A stretch of DNA of 64,000 bases. It comes from Bubalus kerabau. Taxonomy: Eukaryota > Chordata > Mammalia > Artiodactyla > Bovidae. Location of the stretch: positions 806,001 to 870,000 of the forward strand of contig NW_026577927.1 of NCBI RefSeq assembly GCF_029407905.1, given 5' to 3'. This document shows positions 35,621-47,454 of the stretch, in pieces (within the stretch, counting starts at the first letter, position 1; each line of letters opens with the position of its first letter). Position numbers and translations under genes: made by a program. Below the pieces are notes generated by a model. The model was not told the DNA's origin. It did no database searches and saw only the letters and a list, made by a program, of their open reading frames with translations.

Positions 35621-37689
35621 AGGGACGTCAGGTCTCCGTGCGTGTGGTGAAGGGGAGTGCGTGATTGCTCTCGAGTCATAGTAGGCGAATCGGGCCTCAA
35701 GACGCATTGAAGAAGGACTCTCGAGGTCTTTCTCGGGTTGCGGCAGGGAACCCTGGGTTCCCTCGACTTGTGTCAGTGACCTCAGGCAACTTCTCAGGGT
35801 GCCTCTGAGAAGTCAGGGACACTGTGGATTTGGGAGGGGCCTTTCGTTACTCAACTGGGTTTGGTGCAATCGAAGAGGGCCTCATCTCGAATGGAGGCAG
35901 GAACCTCAGGGGTCCTCTCCATTTCTGACTCGGGTCGCAGAGTACCTGCCGAGTACGGACAAGAGAGTCACGCCTCGTCTTCCGTGGAGGAATGGATCTT
36001 CGCTTGCCTTTCGAGTTGTTCACGGAGTGACAGGCCACTTGTTGAGCTGTGTGTGGAACCTGCGGGTTTTTCCGGACGATGCACAGGGGTGTCAGGGCCC
36101 CTTCGTGTTGTGCCTTCATCCACAGGGTTGCCTTCAAAGAGGTGTCCGGGCATCGGGTTCTTTTCAAGAGCGTACCAGAAAATTGGGGTCTTTCAGCATG
36201 TGGTACCACCCACGAGGCTACGTCTCGATTTTCCTCGGGAGACTGGCCGCATCCTGAGGTTCGCCGGGAAGGTAGGGAACCCTTAAAGACAAAGCAGGGG
36301 AATCGACACTCCGGTCGCGATCAGAAGGGGAGAAGGGGCTCAGATGAAGTGGTGCCGGGAACCTCGGTGGTCCCCTCGAGTGAGACCGGTATGTCACGGC
36401 ACTTTTGAGGTCGCATCAAGGGTGCCAAGTACAGTTTCGCACTTCAAGACGGAACGTGGGAATTCTCTGGAGATGCTGTAGCGGGCAAGGGCCTCATATT
36501 GCGATGACGAGGGAAACACGTGGTTTTTCTCGAGTTGAGGCGGGATTCTCGAGTTACAACGGGGAATTCAGGCTTCCTCTTGTGTTGGCCCAGGAAGTCC
36601 AATCTTCCATTCAACTTGTCAGAGAGAGCTGGGGGTTGCTCTCGAGTCACTTCAGGGCAAAGAGTCCTCATCTAGGCTTGGGTCCAGGACGTAGTGTTCC
36701 TCTCCAGGGGCAACAGGGATATCGGGGTCGCATTCCAGTCTCACCCGGTGGGTCACGCCTCATCTCGAGTGGAAGCAAAGGACTCCACTATCCTCTCGAG
36801 TCGCGACGTGTAACTCTTGGAGCCCAATGAGTGGTCTAAAGGGAGTCAAGCGTCCTGTGTAGCTTGGACAGAAGGTTCACGCTTGATCTGAATACCATTC
36901 TGTTAAAGATGGCCCTCCTCTCGTGATGACGGGAGCATCTCATGGGTTTTCTCGAGCTGCGGCGCCAGTGTGGGGTTTCTCACGAGATATGATGGGGAGC
37001 TCAGGGAGCCCCTCGTGCGGCGCCAGAGAAGTCAGGCCTCCATGCGTGTGGCCAGGCAGATCGCGTCATTGCTCTGGAGTCATGGGAGGGACTAGGGCCT
37101 CAAGACGCATTTAAGAAGGACTCTCGAGGTCTTTCTTGGGTTGGGGCGGGAAACACTCGTTTCCCTCGACCTCTACCGGGGACCTTAGGGAACTTCCCAA
37201 GTGCCTCTGAGAGGTGAGGGATACTGAGGAGTTAGAGGGGCCTCTTGGGACTCCACTAGGTTTGACGAAATGAAAGAGGGCCTCATCTCGATTGGAGGCA
37301 GGAACCTCAGCTTCCTCTCCACTTCTGACTCCGACCGCAGGGTCCCTGCAAGTTTGGGACAGGAGAGTCAGGCCTCGTCTTGTCTGAGTAATGGAACTCT
37401 GCTTGCCTCTCGAGTCGTTCAGTGGGTCTCAGGCCCCTTGTCGAGCTGTGTGTGGAACCTGCGGGTGTTTCCAGAAGATGCACGGGGGTGTCATTGCCCT
37501 TTCATTTGGTGCCTTCCCCCACAGGGATGCCTTCAAAGAGGTGTCCGGGCATCAGGTTCATTTCAAGAGCGGACCGGGAAATCGGGGTCGTTCGATATGT
37601 GGCACCACCCACGTGGCTCATCTCGAATTTCCTCGTGAGACCAGCCTCATCCTGAGGTGCGCCGGGAAGGCCGGGAACCCCTTCCACAC

Positions 37690-40600
37690 AAAGTAGGGGA
37701 ATCGATTCTCCTGTCGCGATCAGGAGGGGAGATGGGGCTCAGATGAAGTGGGGCCGGGACTCTAGGTGTTCCACTCGAGGGAACCCGGCGTCTCAGGGAA
37801 CTTTAGGGGTCGCATCAAGGGAGCCAAGTACCGTTTCCCACTTCAGGATGGAACATGGGACTTCCCTGGAGACGCTGTAGCGGGCAAGGGCCTCATCCTG
37901 TGAAGACGTTGGAACCACGTCGTTTTTCTCGAGTTGTGTCTGGATTCTCGAAAACGACGGGGATTTCAGGCTTCCTCTTGGGTTGGCCCTGGGAAGCCCA
38001 ATCTTCCCCTGGAGTTGCGAGGGAAAGCTGGGGTTTCTGCTCGAGGCACTACAGGGCCAAAGAGACCTAATCGAGGCGTGTGTCCAGGACCTAATATTCC
38101 TCTCAAGGGAAGACAGAGATCTCGGGTTTCCATTCCAGACTCCCCCGGGGAGCCAGGACTCGCCTCGAGGGGAAGCAGAGGACTCCACTTTCCTCTCAAG
38201 TCACGACATGGATCTCTTGGAGCCCAATGAGTGGACTCAAGGGTGTCGAGCCTCCTCTTCAGTTTGAAGAGAGGACTCGGGATTGCTCTCCAGGTCAGGC
38301 AGGAAAAGAAGGCCCTCATCTCGCGATGACGGGGGCATCTCATGGGTTTCCTCAGGCTGCGGCGCCCGTGGGGGTTTTCTCACGAGGCACGACGAGGACC
38401 TCAGGGAGCCTCTCGTGCGGTGCCAGGGAACTCATGTCTCCATGCGCATGGCGAGGAGGAGCTGGTCATCACTCTCGAGTAATGGGAAGTGACTAGGGCC
38501 TCAAGACGCGTTGAAGAAGGACTCTCGAGGTCTTTCTTGGGTGGCGGCGGGAAACCCTCGTTTCCCTCGACTTCTGCAGGGGACTATAGGGAACTTACCA
38601 GGGTGCCTCTGAGAGGTAAGGAATGCTGTGGAGTTGGCAGGGCCTCTCGGGACTCTGCTGGGTTCGGCGCAATGGAAGAGGGCCTCATCTCGAGGGGAGG
38701 CAGGAACCTCAGGCTTCCTCTCCGATTCTGACTCCGACTGCACGGTCCCTGCAGTGTTGGGACAGGAGAGTCATGCCTCGTCTTGTCTGAGGAATGGAAT
38801 TCTGGTTGCCTCTCGAGTTGTTCCGGGAGTCTCAGGCCCCTTGTCGAGCTGTGTGTAGACCCTGCGGGTTTTTCCGGATGATGCACGGGGGTGTCAGTGC
38901 CCCTTCGTGTTGTGCCTTCACTCACAGGGTTGCCTTCGAAGAGGTGTCCGGGCATCGGGTTCTTATCAAGAGCGGACCGGAAAATCGGTGTCGTTCGGCA
39001 CGTGGCACCTCACACATGGCTAGTCTCGAATTTCCTCCTGAGACCGGCCTCATCCTGAGGTGCACCAGGAAGGCCGGGAACCCCTTCCAGAGAAAGCAGG
39101 GGAATCGACTCTCCTGTCGTGATCAGGAGGGGAGAAGTGGCTCAGATGAAGTGGTGCCGGGACCCTTGGTGTTCCCCTCGAGGGAACACAGCGTGTAGGG
39201 GAACTTTTGCGGTCGCATCAAGGGTGTCAAGTACCGTTTCGCACTTAAGGACAGAACATGGGACTTCCCTGGAGACGCCAGGAATTTCGGTGTTCCCCTG
39301 GAGTGAGACCGGTATGTTGGGGAACTTTGGGGTCGCATCAAGGGTGCCAAGTAGCATTTCGAACTTTAAGATGGAACGTGGGACTTCTCTTGAGACTCTA
39401 GCTGGCAAGGGCCTCATATTGCGATGAAGGGGGAACCACATGGTTTTTAAGACTTGAGGCTGAATTCTCGAATTACGATGGGAAATTCAGACTTCCTCAT
39501 GTGTTGATCGTGGGAAGCCCAATCTTCCATTCAAATTGTGAGGGAGAGATGGAGGTTGCTCTCGATCACTGTAGGGCAAAATAGACCTCATCTAGGCTTG
39601 TGTCTAGGACATAATGTTCCACTCCAGGGGCGACAGGGATCTCGGGGTTGCATTCCAAACTCACCCGGGGAGTCAGGCCTCGTCTCGAGGGAAGCAAAGG
39701 ACTCCGCTCTCCTCTCGAGTCGCACCGGGTATTTCTTGGACCCAACTGAGTGGCCTAAAGGGAGTCAATCCTCCTGTGAAGTTTGGAGAGAGGACCAGGG
39801 ATTGCTCTCCAGGTCAGGCAGGAAAAGAAGGCCCCCATCTCTCCTTGACGGGGGCATCTTGTGGTTTTTCTCGAACTGCGGCGCCACTGTGGGTTTTCTC
39901 ACGAGGTACGATGGGGTACTCAGGGAGCCTCTTGTGTGGTACTAGGGAAGTCAGTTTTCCTGCTTGTGGCGAGGGGAGCGCGTCCTTGCTCTGGAGTCAT
40001 GGTAGGGGAATCGGGCATCAAGAGACGTTGAAAAAGGACTCTCCAAGTCTTTCTCGGGTTACTTTAGGAAACTCTGGGTTCCCTTGACTTGTGCCAGTGA
40101 CCTCAGGTAGCTTCTCAGGGAGCCTCTGAGAATTCAGGGATACTGTGGTGTTGGGAGGGGCCTCTCGGGACACCACTGAGTTTGGTTCAATGGAAGAGGG
40201 CCTCTTCTCTAGTTGAGGCAGGAACCTCAGGCTTCCTCTCCATTTCTGACTCCGATCGCAGGGTACCTGAAGAGTTGGGCAAGGAGGGTAAGGCCTCGTC
40301 TTGTGTGAAGGAATGCAACTTAACTTGCATCTCGAGTTGTTCATGGGGTGACAGTCCACATTTGGAGCTGTGAGTGGAATCGGTGGGTTTTTCCAGACGA
40401 TGCATGGGGATGTCAGTGTCCCTTCATGTTGTGCCTTCATCCACAGGGTTGCCTTCGAAGAGATGTCCGGGCGTCAGGTTCTTATCTAGAGTGGACCGGG
40501 AATTCGGGATCTTTCAACATGTAGCACCAACCATGAGGCTACTTTTTGAATTTCCTCATGAGACCGGCCTCATCTGGAGGTTCGCGGGGAACGTCGGGAA

Positions 40601-42978
40601 CCCCTTGCAGACAAAGCATGGGAGTCGACCCTCCTGTCGCGATCAGGAGGGGTGAAGGGGCTCACAGGAAGTGGTGCCATGAACTTTGGTGTTTCCCTCG
40701 AGTGAGACCGGTATGTCAGGGAACTTTGGGGGTCGCATCAAGGGTGCCAAGTACCGTTTTGTACTTCAGGATGGAACGTGGGACTTCTCTTGATACGCTG
40801 TAGCGGCCAAGGGCCTCATCTTGCGATGACGGGGGAGCCACGTGGTTTTTCTCGAGTTGCGGCGGGATTCTCGAGTTACGAAGGGGATTTCAGGCTTCCT
40901 CTTGTGTTGGGCCAGGGAAGTCCAATCATCCATTCGAGTTGCGAGGGAGAGCTGGGGGTTGCACTCGAGTCACTGCAGGGCAAAGGAGACCTCATCTAGG
41001 CTTGTGTCCAGGACCTAATGTTCCTCTCCAAGGGCCACAGGGATCTCAGGTTTGCATTCCAGACTCACCCAGGGAGTCAGGCCTCGTGTCGAAGGGAAGC
41101 AAAGGACTCCGCTCTCCTTTTGAGTCGCGACGGGCACCTCTTGGAGCCCACTTTGTGGCCTAAAGGGAGTCAAGCCTCCTGTGAAGTTTGGAGAGAGGAC
41201 TTGGGACTGCTCTCCAGGCCATGCAGGAAAAGATGGCCCTCATCTCGCGATGACGGAGGGGTCTTGTGTGTTTTCTCGAGCTGCGGCGCCAGTGTGGGGT
41301 TTCACACGAGGTACGACAGGGAGCTCAGGGAGCCTCTCGTGTGGCGCCAGGGAAGTCAGGTCTCCATGTGCGTGGCGAGGGGGAGCGCGTTATTGCTCTC
41401 GAGCCATGGTAGGGGAATCTGACCTCAAGACACATTGAAGAAGGACTCTCGAGGTCTTTCTTCGGTTGTGGCAGGAAACCCTTATTTCCCTCGACGTTTG
41501 CCGGTGGCCTCAAGGAGCTTCTCAGAATGCCTATGAGAAGTCAGGGATACTGTGGAGATGGGAGTGGCCTCTCTGGACTCCACTGGGTTTGTTTTAATGG
41601 AAGAGGGCCTCATCTCAGGTTGAGGCAGGAACCTCAGGTTTCCTCTCTATTTCTGACTCAGATCGAAGCGTGCCTGCAGAGTTGGGATTGGATACTCAGG
41701 CCTCGTCTTGTCTGAGAAAGGGAACTCCGCTTGCCTCTCTCGTTGTTTAAGGGGTGACAGGCCAGTTGTGGAGCTGTATGTGGATCCTGTGGGATTTTCC
41801 GGACGATGAACAGGGTTGCCAGTGCCCCCTCGTGTAGTGCCTTCATCCACAGGGTTGCCTTAGAAGAGGTGTCCGGGCATCGGGTTCTTATCAAGAGCAA
41901 AACCGAGAAATCGGGGTCTTTCGGCACGTGGCACCAACACGAGGCTATGTCTCGAATTTCTTCGTGAGACTGGCCTCATCCTGAGGTGCGCCATGAAGGT
42001 CGGGAACCCCTTCTAGACAAAGCAGGGGGATTGACCTTCCTGCCGTGATCAGGAGCGGAGAAGGGGCTCAAATGAAGTGGTGCCCGGAACTTCGGTGTTC
42101 CCTTGGAGTGAGACCGGTATATTGGGGAACTTTTGGGGTCGCATCAAGGGTGCCAAGTAGCATTTCGAACTTTATGACGAAACATGGGACTTCTCTTGAG
42201 ACTCTGTAGCGGGCAAAGGCCTCATATTGTGATGAATGGGGAACCACGTGGTTTTTAAGAGTTGCGGCGGGATTCTCGAGTTACAACGGGAAATTCAGAC
42301 TTCCTCTTGTGTTGGCCCAGTGAAGACCAATCTTCCATTCGAATTGCGAGGGAGAGATGGGTGTTGCTCTCGAGTCACTGTAGGGCAAAATAGACCTCAT
42401 CTAGGCTTTTGTCCAGGACATAATGTTCCTCTCCAGGGGCAACAGGGATCTCGGGGTTGCATTCCAGACTCACCCGAGGTAAGGCCTCATCTCGAGGGGA
42501 AACAAAGTACTCTGCTCTCCTCTCAAGTCGCGACAGGTATCTCTTGGAGCCCATTGAGTGGCCTAAAGGGAGTAAAGCCTCCTGTGAAGTTTGGAGAAAG
42601 GACCAGGGATTGCTCTCCAGGTCAGGCAGGAAAAGAAGTCCCCAATCTCGCGATGACGGTGGCGTCTCGTGGGTTTTCCCGAGCTGTGGCGCCAGTGTGG
42701 GGTTTCGCACGAGGTATGACGGGGAGCTCAGGGAGCCTCTCATGTGGCGCCAGGGAAGTCAGGTGTCCATGCGCATGGCGAGGGGGAGCGTGTCATTGCT
42801 CTCGAGTCATGGTAGGGGAATCCGGCCTCAAGACGCGTTGAAGACGGACTCTTGAGGTCTTTCTAGGGTTGTGGCAGGATACCCTGTGTTCCCTCGACTT
42901 GTGCCGGTGACCTCAGGGAGTTGCTCAGGGTGCCTCTGAGAAGACACTGATACTGTGGTGTTGGGAGGGGCCTCTCGG
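37690..42978. repeat. Satellite I higher-order block, copy 1
   Basis: Matches 51716-57004 at an offset of 14,026 bp, with private variants in the same places. A 300-bp sample (from 40800) showed 7 differences. Subtracting the ERV and its duplicated target (6887 bp) leaves about 7.14 kb, roughly five monomers. The match fades at the left near 37690 and ends about 30 bp before the ERV at the right. Confidence 0.82.
39281..39398. repeat. 118-bp partial duplication in a satellite monomer
   Basis: After 'cttccctggagacgcc' the sequence returns to 'aatttcggtgttcccctgg', repeating part of the monomer and making it about 1520 bp. The same event is present in the other block copy, beginning near 53308. 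Confidence 0.75.
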
Positions 42979-43002
42979 GACTCCACTGCGTTTGGTGCAA
43001 TG

Positions 43003-43008
43003 GAAGAT
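43003..43008. other. ERV target-site duplication, left (GAAGAT)
   Basis: GAAGAT precedes the 5' LTR and GAAGAG (49890-49895) follows the 3' LTR. Satellite monomers read 'ggaagagggcc' here, so GAAGAG is the original target and the left copy carries one change. Confidence 0.75.
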
Positions 43009-43891
43009 TGCCGGGAGCCAGCGAGAGACATTCCACTCGTGACAAATGTCATGAGGAAAGAGTCTCGGCATACGCAAAGGCGGGATCGAGCCTCCGGGAG
43101 TTCCCCCGTATATTCTTCAGCATCTACCCCCAAAAACCAAAGTCTGCCTTCTTTATTGCTTTGTTCTCTCACCTCTGACATTACTGGGGATGTCCCCCAC
43201 CACCATCTCACTCTCTCTGTCAAAGAGCTAACTTACAGCTCCAACTAATAATGTTCCTGTGCAATTAGTAGTGTTTAAATCCAAACCCCTCAGATGGTTT
43301 TCTAACTCGCCTGACAAGTTTACCCGGTCTCCTACAGCTATGCATACGATTGTGTACAGTCTCCCAGCCTCGAGACGCACGGGAAGTTTAAGATATTCAA
43401 ATAGCTTAGAGCCTCTCAGAGAGTTAGAAACTGTCAGAATAAAACTAGTAAAAGATTTCATTGATGAACCAATGCTTTTTGCCAAGTTTCCACATCCCCT
43501 GAATTGTATCCTTGAATGTGTGCTAATTAATATAGTTCGTATGTAGAAAAAATAAGTAGTGGCCTTGTTGTTAGTAACTTTAGACCCTTAAGGTAATAAA
43601 TTCTTTTCTTTGTTGTAAACCCATTACACATCCTCCCTATAGGAATGCAATTTTATCTTCGAAAGATGGCGCCAAACTTTAAACAATTACTCTTAGAGAA
43701 AATAACTCTTATGGTTGATAAGTCTTTGTCAAGAGTCATAAAATGTTAATAGGTCTTCTGGCCAGAAGATGATGTAAATCATCTAAACCATTTTTATACG
43801 ATAAATCTGCAGAAAAGAAACCCTGGTTTTTGATAAGGATTAAAGACTGCTGACTTTGCATCCCCTATTATCCTCTATGTGTAACTTAGGG

Positions 43892-43899
43892 TATTAAAA
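43892..43899 (+). promoter_or_regulatory. TATA-like box of the 5' LTR
   Basis: TATTAAAA in 'gggtattaaaacctg'. The matching site in the 3' LTR reads TATAAAAA (49479-49486), a better TATA box, so the 5' copy seems to have decayed. Confidence 0.55.
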
Positions 43900-43910
43900 C
43901 CTGTGTTGAA

Positions 43911-43916
43911 AATAAA
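43911..43916 (+). terminator. Polyadenylation signal of the 5' LTR
   Basis: AATAAA in 'gaaaataaagctacggg'. The 3' LTR reads 'gaaactaaagctacggg' at this place, so the copy that would end the proviral transcript has lost this hexamer. Confidence 0.5.
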
Positions 43917-44313
43917 GCTACGGGCCTTGCTCGCCAACGCTTGGTCTCCCCATGTCATTATTCCCCTCAATTTTCAGATGAGTGTCCATCTGGAGCGCGG
44001 ATATCCTCTGCGACCATTTATTTGCCTGGGCTTCGAAGACCCACTCGATAAGGTGTCTAAGGTGGGGCACCTTCCTCTATTCTAGAGGGCACTTGCAGCC
44101 TCCGTGGTCAGAGCTAACCTGGTGTCACGGGTTATATTGATTTTCCACGTAAACCAAGCTACTCAGCTGCTTTTCTCCACTGAATTTTCCTACTGAGCTA
44201 TCCTCATTCTATTACTCTTTATATCTTTGATGAATAAATAAATATATAAATAGGTCGCCTACTCCATCTTCCCTTCGAATACCCTGGATCAGCTGGGGCT
44301 GGACCTCTGCAGG

Positions 44314-44331
44314 TGGCGCCCGAGACAGGCA
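44314..44331 (+). other. Primer-binding site (tRNA-Lys-like)
   Basis: Two bases after the LTR end, 'tggcgcccgagacaggca' resembles the complement of the tRNA-Lys 3' end used by lentiviruses and several class II ERVs, with one extra base. Confidence 0.75.
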
Positions 44332-44555
44332 TTTCGAAGGTAAATCCCCAACCCCATTCCCCCAGTGTTCAGTTTTGGGGACAGATAGGATCCCACTTAG
44401 GGGGCTGCAGATCCCCCTGTAGAATAGACAGGGCGAGAGGAGTGGGAAGTGTTGAAGAGTTAGAGAGAAAAAACGGTTTCTAAAAAGGCTGACAAAAAAG
44501 GCCTAATCTTTAGATAGCTAAAAGCAAAATCTTTTACTATCCTTAAGTTTCTGAC

Positions 44556-45143
44556 ATGGGCAACACTGAATCAAATGAAAGACAGCTCTTTATAGGAGTA
44601 ATTTTACAGTTATTAAGTAAAAGAAGAATCAAGGTTAAAAAATCTTCCATTCAATCATTTTGTACATTTGTACAAGACCACTGCCCTTGGTTTCTACAAC
44701 AAGGCACTGTTAACCTAGATATCTTGAAAAAACTAGGAAAACAGCTAAGAGCTTATTGTGCTCAGCAAGGTTTGGAAAAAATCCCTACTTACACCTTTCC
44801 TCTGTGGAATATGACTAGAGATGTTTTAGATCCAGCTCATGAATTTGAAAAGGTACCTGTTAAAGAGGAAAGTAAAGTTGGAAAAGTACCTGTTAAACAA
44901 AAAAGCAAATCTGAAAAGGTACCTGTTATAAAGAAAAGTGAAAATGAAGAGGCTATACCTAGCTATCGACAGCTAAATGAATGGCTAGCTGCTATGACTG
45001 CCAATGAGCATGTAAAAGATAGGGATGAAAAGAAAGATCAGCTCTCCCCTCAATTTGAAAAAGGTTTAGAGGAACCAGCAGCTCGATGCCATTCTGATGA
45101 GGATTTTTTTTTTTTTAAGCTAAAGATGCTCCTAAAAGTTTAA
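44556..45143 (+). pseudogene. gag: ERV gag, matrix-region fragment
   Basis: The open frame of 195 codons starts MGNTESN, with Gly at position 2 as expected for N-myristoylation of matrix. The first ~90 residues are basic and helical in character, like betaretroviral matrix. Residues ~100-135 hold three imperfect repeats of a lysine-rich unit containing 'KVPV'. The frame ends after a run of 13 T (45104-45116) and then hits a stop. The rest of Gag does not continue in this frame. The start was chosen for its Met-Gly context and its position some 240 bp after the primer site. It is not functional as Gag because capsid and nucleocapsid are missing. Confidence 0.8.
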
Positions 45144-46017
45144 GAAAACATCCCTAATCAGACCATCCGCTCCTAGGAGGTTGAGGGAAACATCCCCGAT
45201 CAGACAGTTCGTAAGATTTAGTTACCAAACAGTTAAAGGATCTCCGGAACAGAAGAGGAAAACTTTGGGACGCTCCCATCCCCCTATGCCTCCTCCTCCA
45301 TGTCGGGGTAAAGGGCCACCGCTAGGAGTTTCCCGGAGAAGGATTTTCTCTAGTCCCAAGGATGAACTTGATCCTCACCTTGAGGCTTCTTTTCTAGTCC
45401 CCTCTGCAGTTTAGCCAGAGTAAAGAGGTTACAAAATAAATAAAAATATTCTCTAAAATTAAAAAAAAAATTAAAAATGGATTTCTCTGCATCTAAGAAT
45501 AGACAAATATTTATTGACTGTGGAATATGATTAGAAATGTCCTGGACCTCCGTCACGAGGCTGTTAAATAGACTATGGGGGAGGCTATAGAGGTGGATGG
45601 TGGTGAGTCTCCATTTACTGCACAGATCATATTTTCTGCCATTGAAAAAAAAAAAAGGAGGGAGAAAGTGGTCTACCTCCCGAGGAAGGAGAGGGCTTAC
45701 AGGACGCTGCGGCCGAGAGCCCTGGCGAGCTCCCTCCCCCTCTGCGCAAACCTTTAAAAAACTTATCCACCACTTTCTGATTTAAGGCGACTGCCACCGC
45801 CTTCGATTGTGCCTCCCAGGACCCAGGAGTTCCCCACTTTGCCCCCAAAGCCTCCCAAAGTGTTGCCTAAGACTGAGGAAGATAAAAAGTTTTTTAAACA
45901 AAGGAGCTTTTAGTACACAATATGCAGAGCGTGCTCCTTGGAGAAAACTCCCTCAGGGGGGTCTCACCCAGGCTAGGAGAAAAGCGAAAAGGCAAGGAGA
46001 TTTAATAACAATATTAA
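45144..46017 (+). pseudogene. gag: Degraded gag 3' portion
   Basis: Broken, frame-shifting sequence between the matrix fragment and the dUTPase motifs. A proline-rich stretch (near 45280-45310, MPPPPCRGKGPP) may be the region between matrix and capsid. Homopolymer A runs at 45459-45469 and 45644-45655 interrupt it. I see no nucleocapsid zinc knuckle and no capsid major homology region, so the middle of gag was probably deleted. Confidence 0.5.
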
Positions 46018-46450
46018 CCCCTGATGTGCCGCTTACTCCAATTCCAACCGGAGTGGCTGGCCCCCTATCTGAGGACATTGTAAGATTTGTCCTGGGGCGT
46101 AGCTTGCTTTCTTTTAAAAAAAATTAAATAAAAAAAAAAGAAAGAAAAGAAATTTCGCTGGTGCATGGTGTAGTAGATTCTGATGATATTGAGAAATTAA
46201 AGTCTTGATCTCACTGCCTATCAAAACTGTACAAATTAATAAAGGTCAAAGAGTAACACAGCTTTTACTTTTACCTTACTATCAGACAAGGAAAATCTTG
46301 ACTTCTCAAGCTAAGAGCCACAAAACATTTGGATCTAGTGATCTAGCCTTTTGGGTGCAGGAAATTACAGTTCCAAGGCCTTTAAAAGATCTTTTAATTC
46401 AAGAGAATAAAACGCCAGGGCTATTAGACACAGGAACAGACGTCTCTTAA
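46018..46450 (+). pseudogene. pro: ERV dUTPase-protease (pro) remnant
   Basis: In shifting frames, the order of conserved dUTPase motifs is visible: 'PTGVAGPL' and 'LGRS' near 46045-46110, 'GVVDSD' near 46166-46185, and 'NKGQRVTQLLLLP' near 46238-46276. These are followed by the start of the aspartic protease with the active-site sequence 'LLDTGTDVS', after which TAA (46448-46450) stops the frame. dUTPase in front of protease is the betaretrovirus arrangement. At least two frameshifts separate the motifs. The remainder of protease is recognisable for only about 60 bp after the stop. Confidence 0.8.
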
Positions 46451-46555
46451 CATTGCTGGGAAAGACTGGCCCAGCTCCTGGCCAACACATAATACTGAAA
46501 ATGAGTTGGTGGGATTAGAGAAAGTGGTATGTGGGGTGGAGATGCTGTACAGGTG

Positions 46556-47100
46556 GTACATTTAACAATACTTTATATATTGTTATAAATACATAATATA
46601 AATGTATTTGCCTAATTACAGTTTGCCTAATTAGGTATGGGTATAAATAAAATATAATAAAGGTATACCTAATTCTATTTATAGATCTATACTTAATTAA
46701 TTTGTATATAAATTAATATGTATACTATATACACACACATATATATATACTGTATAATTAAATATATATGGCAGTAATATAATGTGTGTGTGGCTGATAT
46801 TAATTGGTATGGATTGATGTGCTGTGATGATATATGTTCTATATACTGTATAATTATAAATGTGTGACATGTATTATTACAGTATATTGGTTTGTGTTGG
46901 TTGGTATTAGCTGTGTATGTGTTGTATTGTTGTAATATATATTAATTAATATATTAATTATAAAGATTAATTCAAGTATATTGATTTATATATATTATAT
47001 GTCAATAACTTTATACTTGTTGCCATATATAAATACATATATAAATGCATTTTGCATTTAGGTCTATCTGTATACCTGTATACCAAAATGAGATAAGGAG
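46556..47100. repeat. AT-rich low-complexity tract in place of pol
   Basis: About 545 bp made mostly of TA, TATAT, TAATTA and TGTGTATA words, with several direct and inverted echoes such as 'taattaatatattaatta'. No reverse-transcriptase motif is readable. It sits where about 2 kb of pol would be expected. Either an AT-rich insertion or microsatellite-like expansion replaced pol, or this is a highly decayed remnant. Confidence 0.7.
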
Positions 47101-47139
47101 GTTATACATTTATTACTTAAATTTATACAGAGACCTAAA

Positions 47140-47440
47140 CTAAACATTAGACCTAAATTAACATATCCATAGGGAAACAGCTAGACAAATAGTGAAGTTA
47201 TGTTCCAATTGTAATTAATCACTTAAACGTAAACACACAGGGGCAGACTACAATGATGAGACACTAGATGCCTGAATTACAGGCTACGACTCGGCCCCTG
47301 GTCAAGTAAAAAGGCCTCCTTACGGGAGAGTGAAAAAGGCCAGATGTGTTGCTAACTTGTGGGAGAGGGTATGCTTGTATATTTCTACAGAATGCAGATT
47401 CTCCGGTTTGGATCTCAGACAAATTCGTCATGTCACATTC
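47140..47440 (+). pseudogene. pol: ERV integrase remnants (pol 3' end)
   Basis: Two pieces. At 47168-47212, a His followed by 'ARQIVKLCSNC' fits the second half of the integrase zinc-binding domain (H...CxxC), ending in a stop. At 47361-47432, 'GRGYACIF' and 'SPVWISDKFV' fit the integrase C-terminal DNA-binding domain. The catalytic core between them (about 150 residues expected) is missing, as only about 150 bp separates the pieces. Identification rests on motif order and position before env. Confidence 0.6.
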
Positions 47441-47454
47441 CCCAAAGACCAGGT

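Larger units (their letters stand above)
25487..43002. repeat. Satellite I (1.715-type) array, central segment
   Basis: The landmark 'gaagagggcctcatctcg' lies near 25587, 26989, 28396, 29798, 31198, 32628, 34038, 35874, 37276, 38672, 40192, 41600 and 43003. Most spacings are 1396-1430 bp. The exceptions are two length variants (1836 and 1520 bp) annotated separately. Monomers at 25.5-30.2 kb are more CpG-rich and more alike than those at 30-37 kb, suggesting two sequence subgroups. No gene is supported; open frames of 100-260 codons occur on both strands throughout. Confidence 0.9.
43009..44311 (+). mobile_element. ERV 5' LTR
   Basis: 1303 bp, from 'tgccgggagccagcgagag' to 'ggggctggacctctgca'. 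TATA-like TATTAAAA lies at 43892-43899 and AATAAA at 43911-43916. Same family as the solo LTRs at 4800-6097 and 10321-11618, but in plus orientation. The CpG-containing part near the start differs most from the 3' LTR. Confidence 0.9.
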
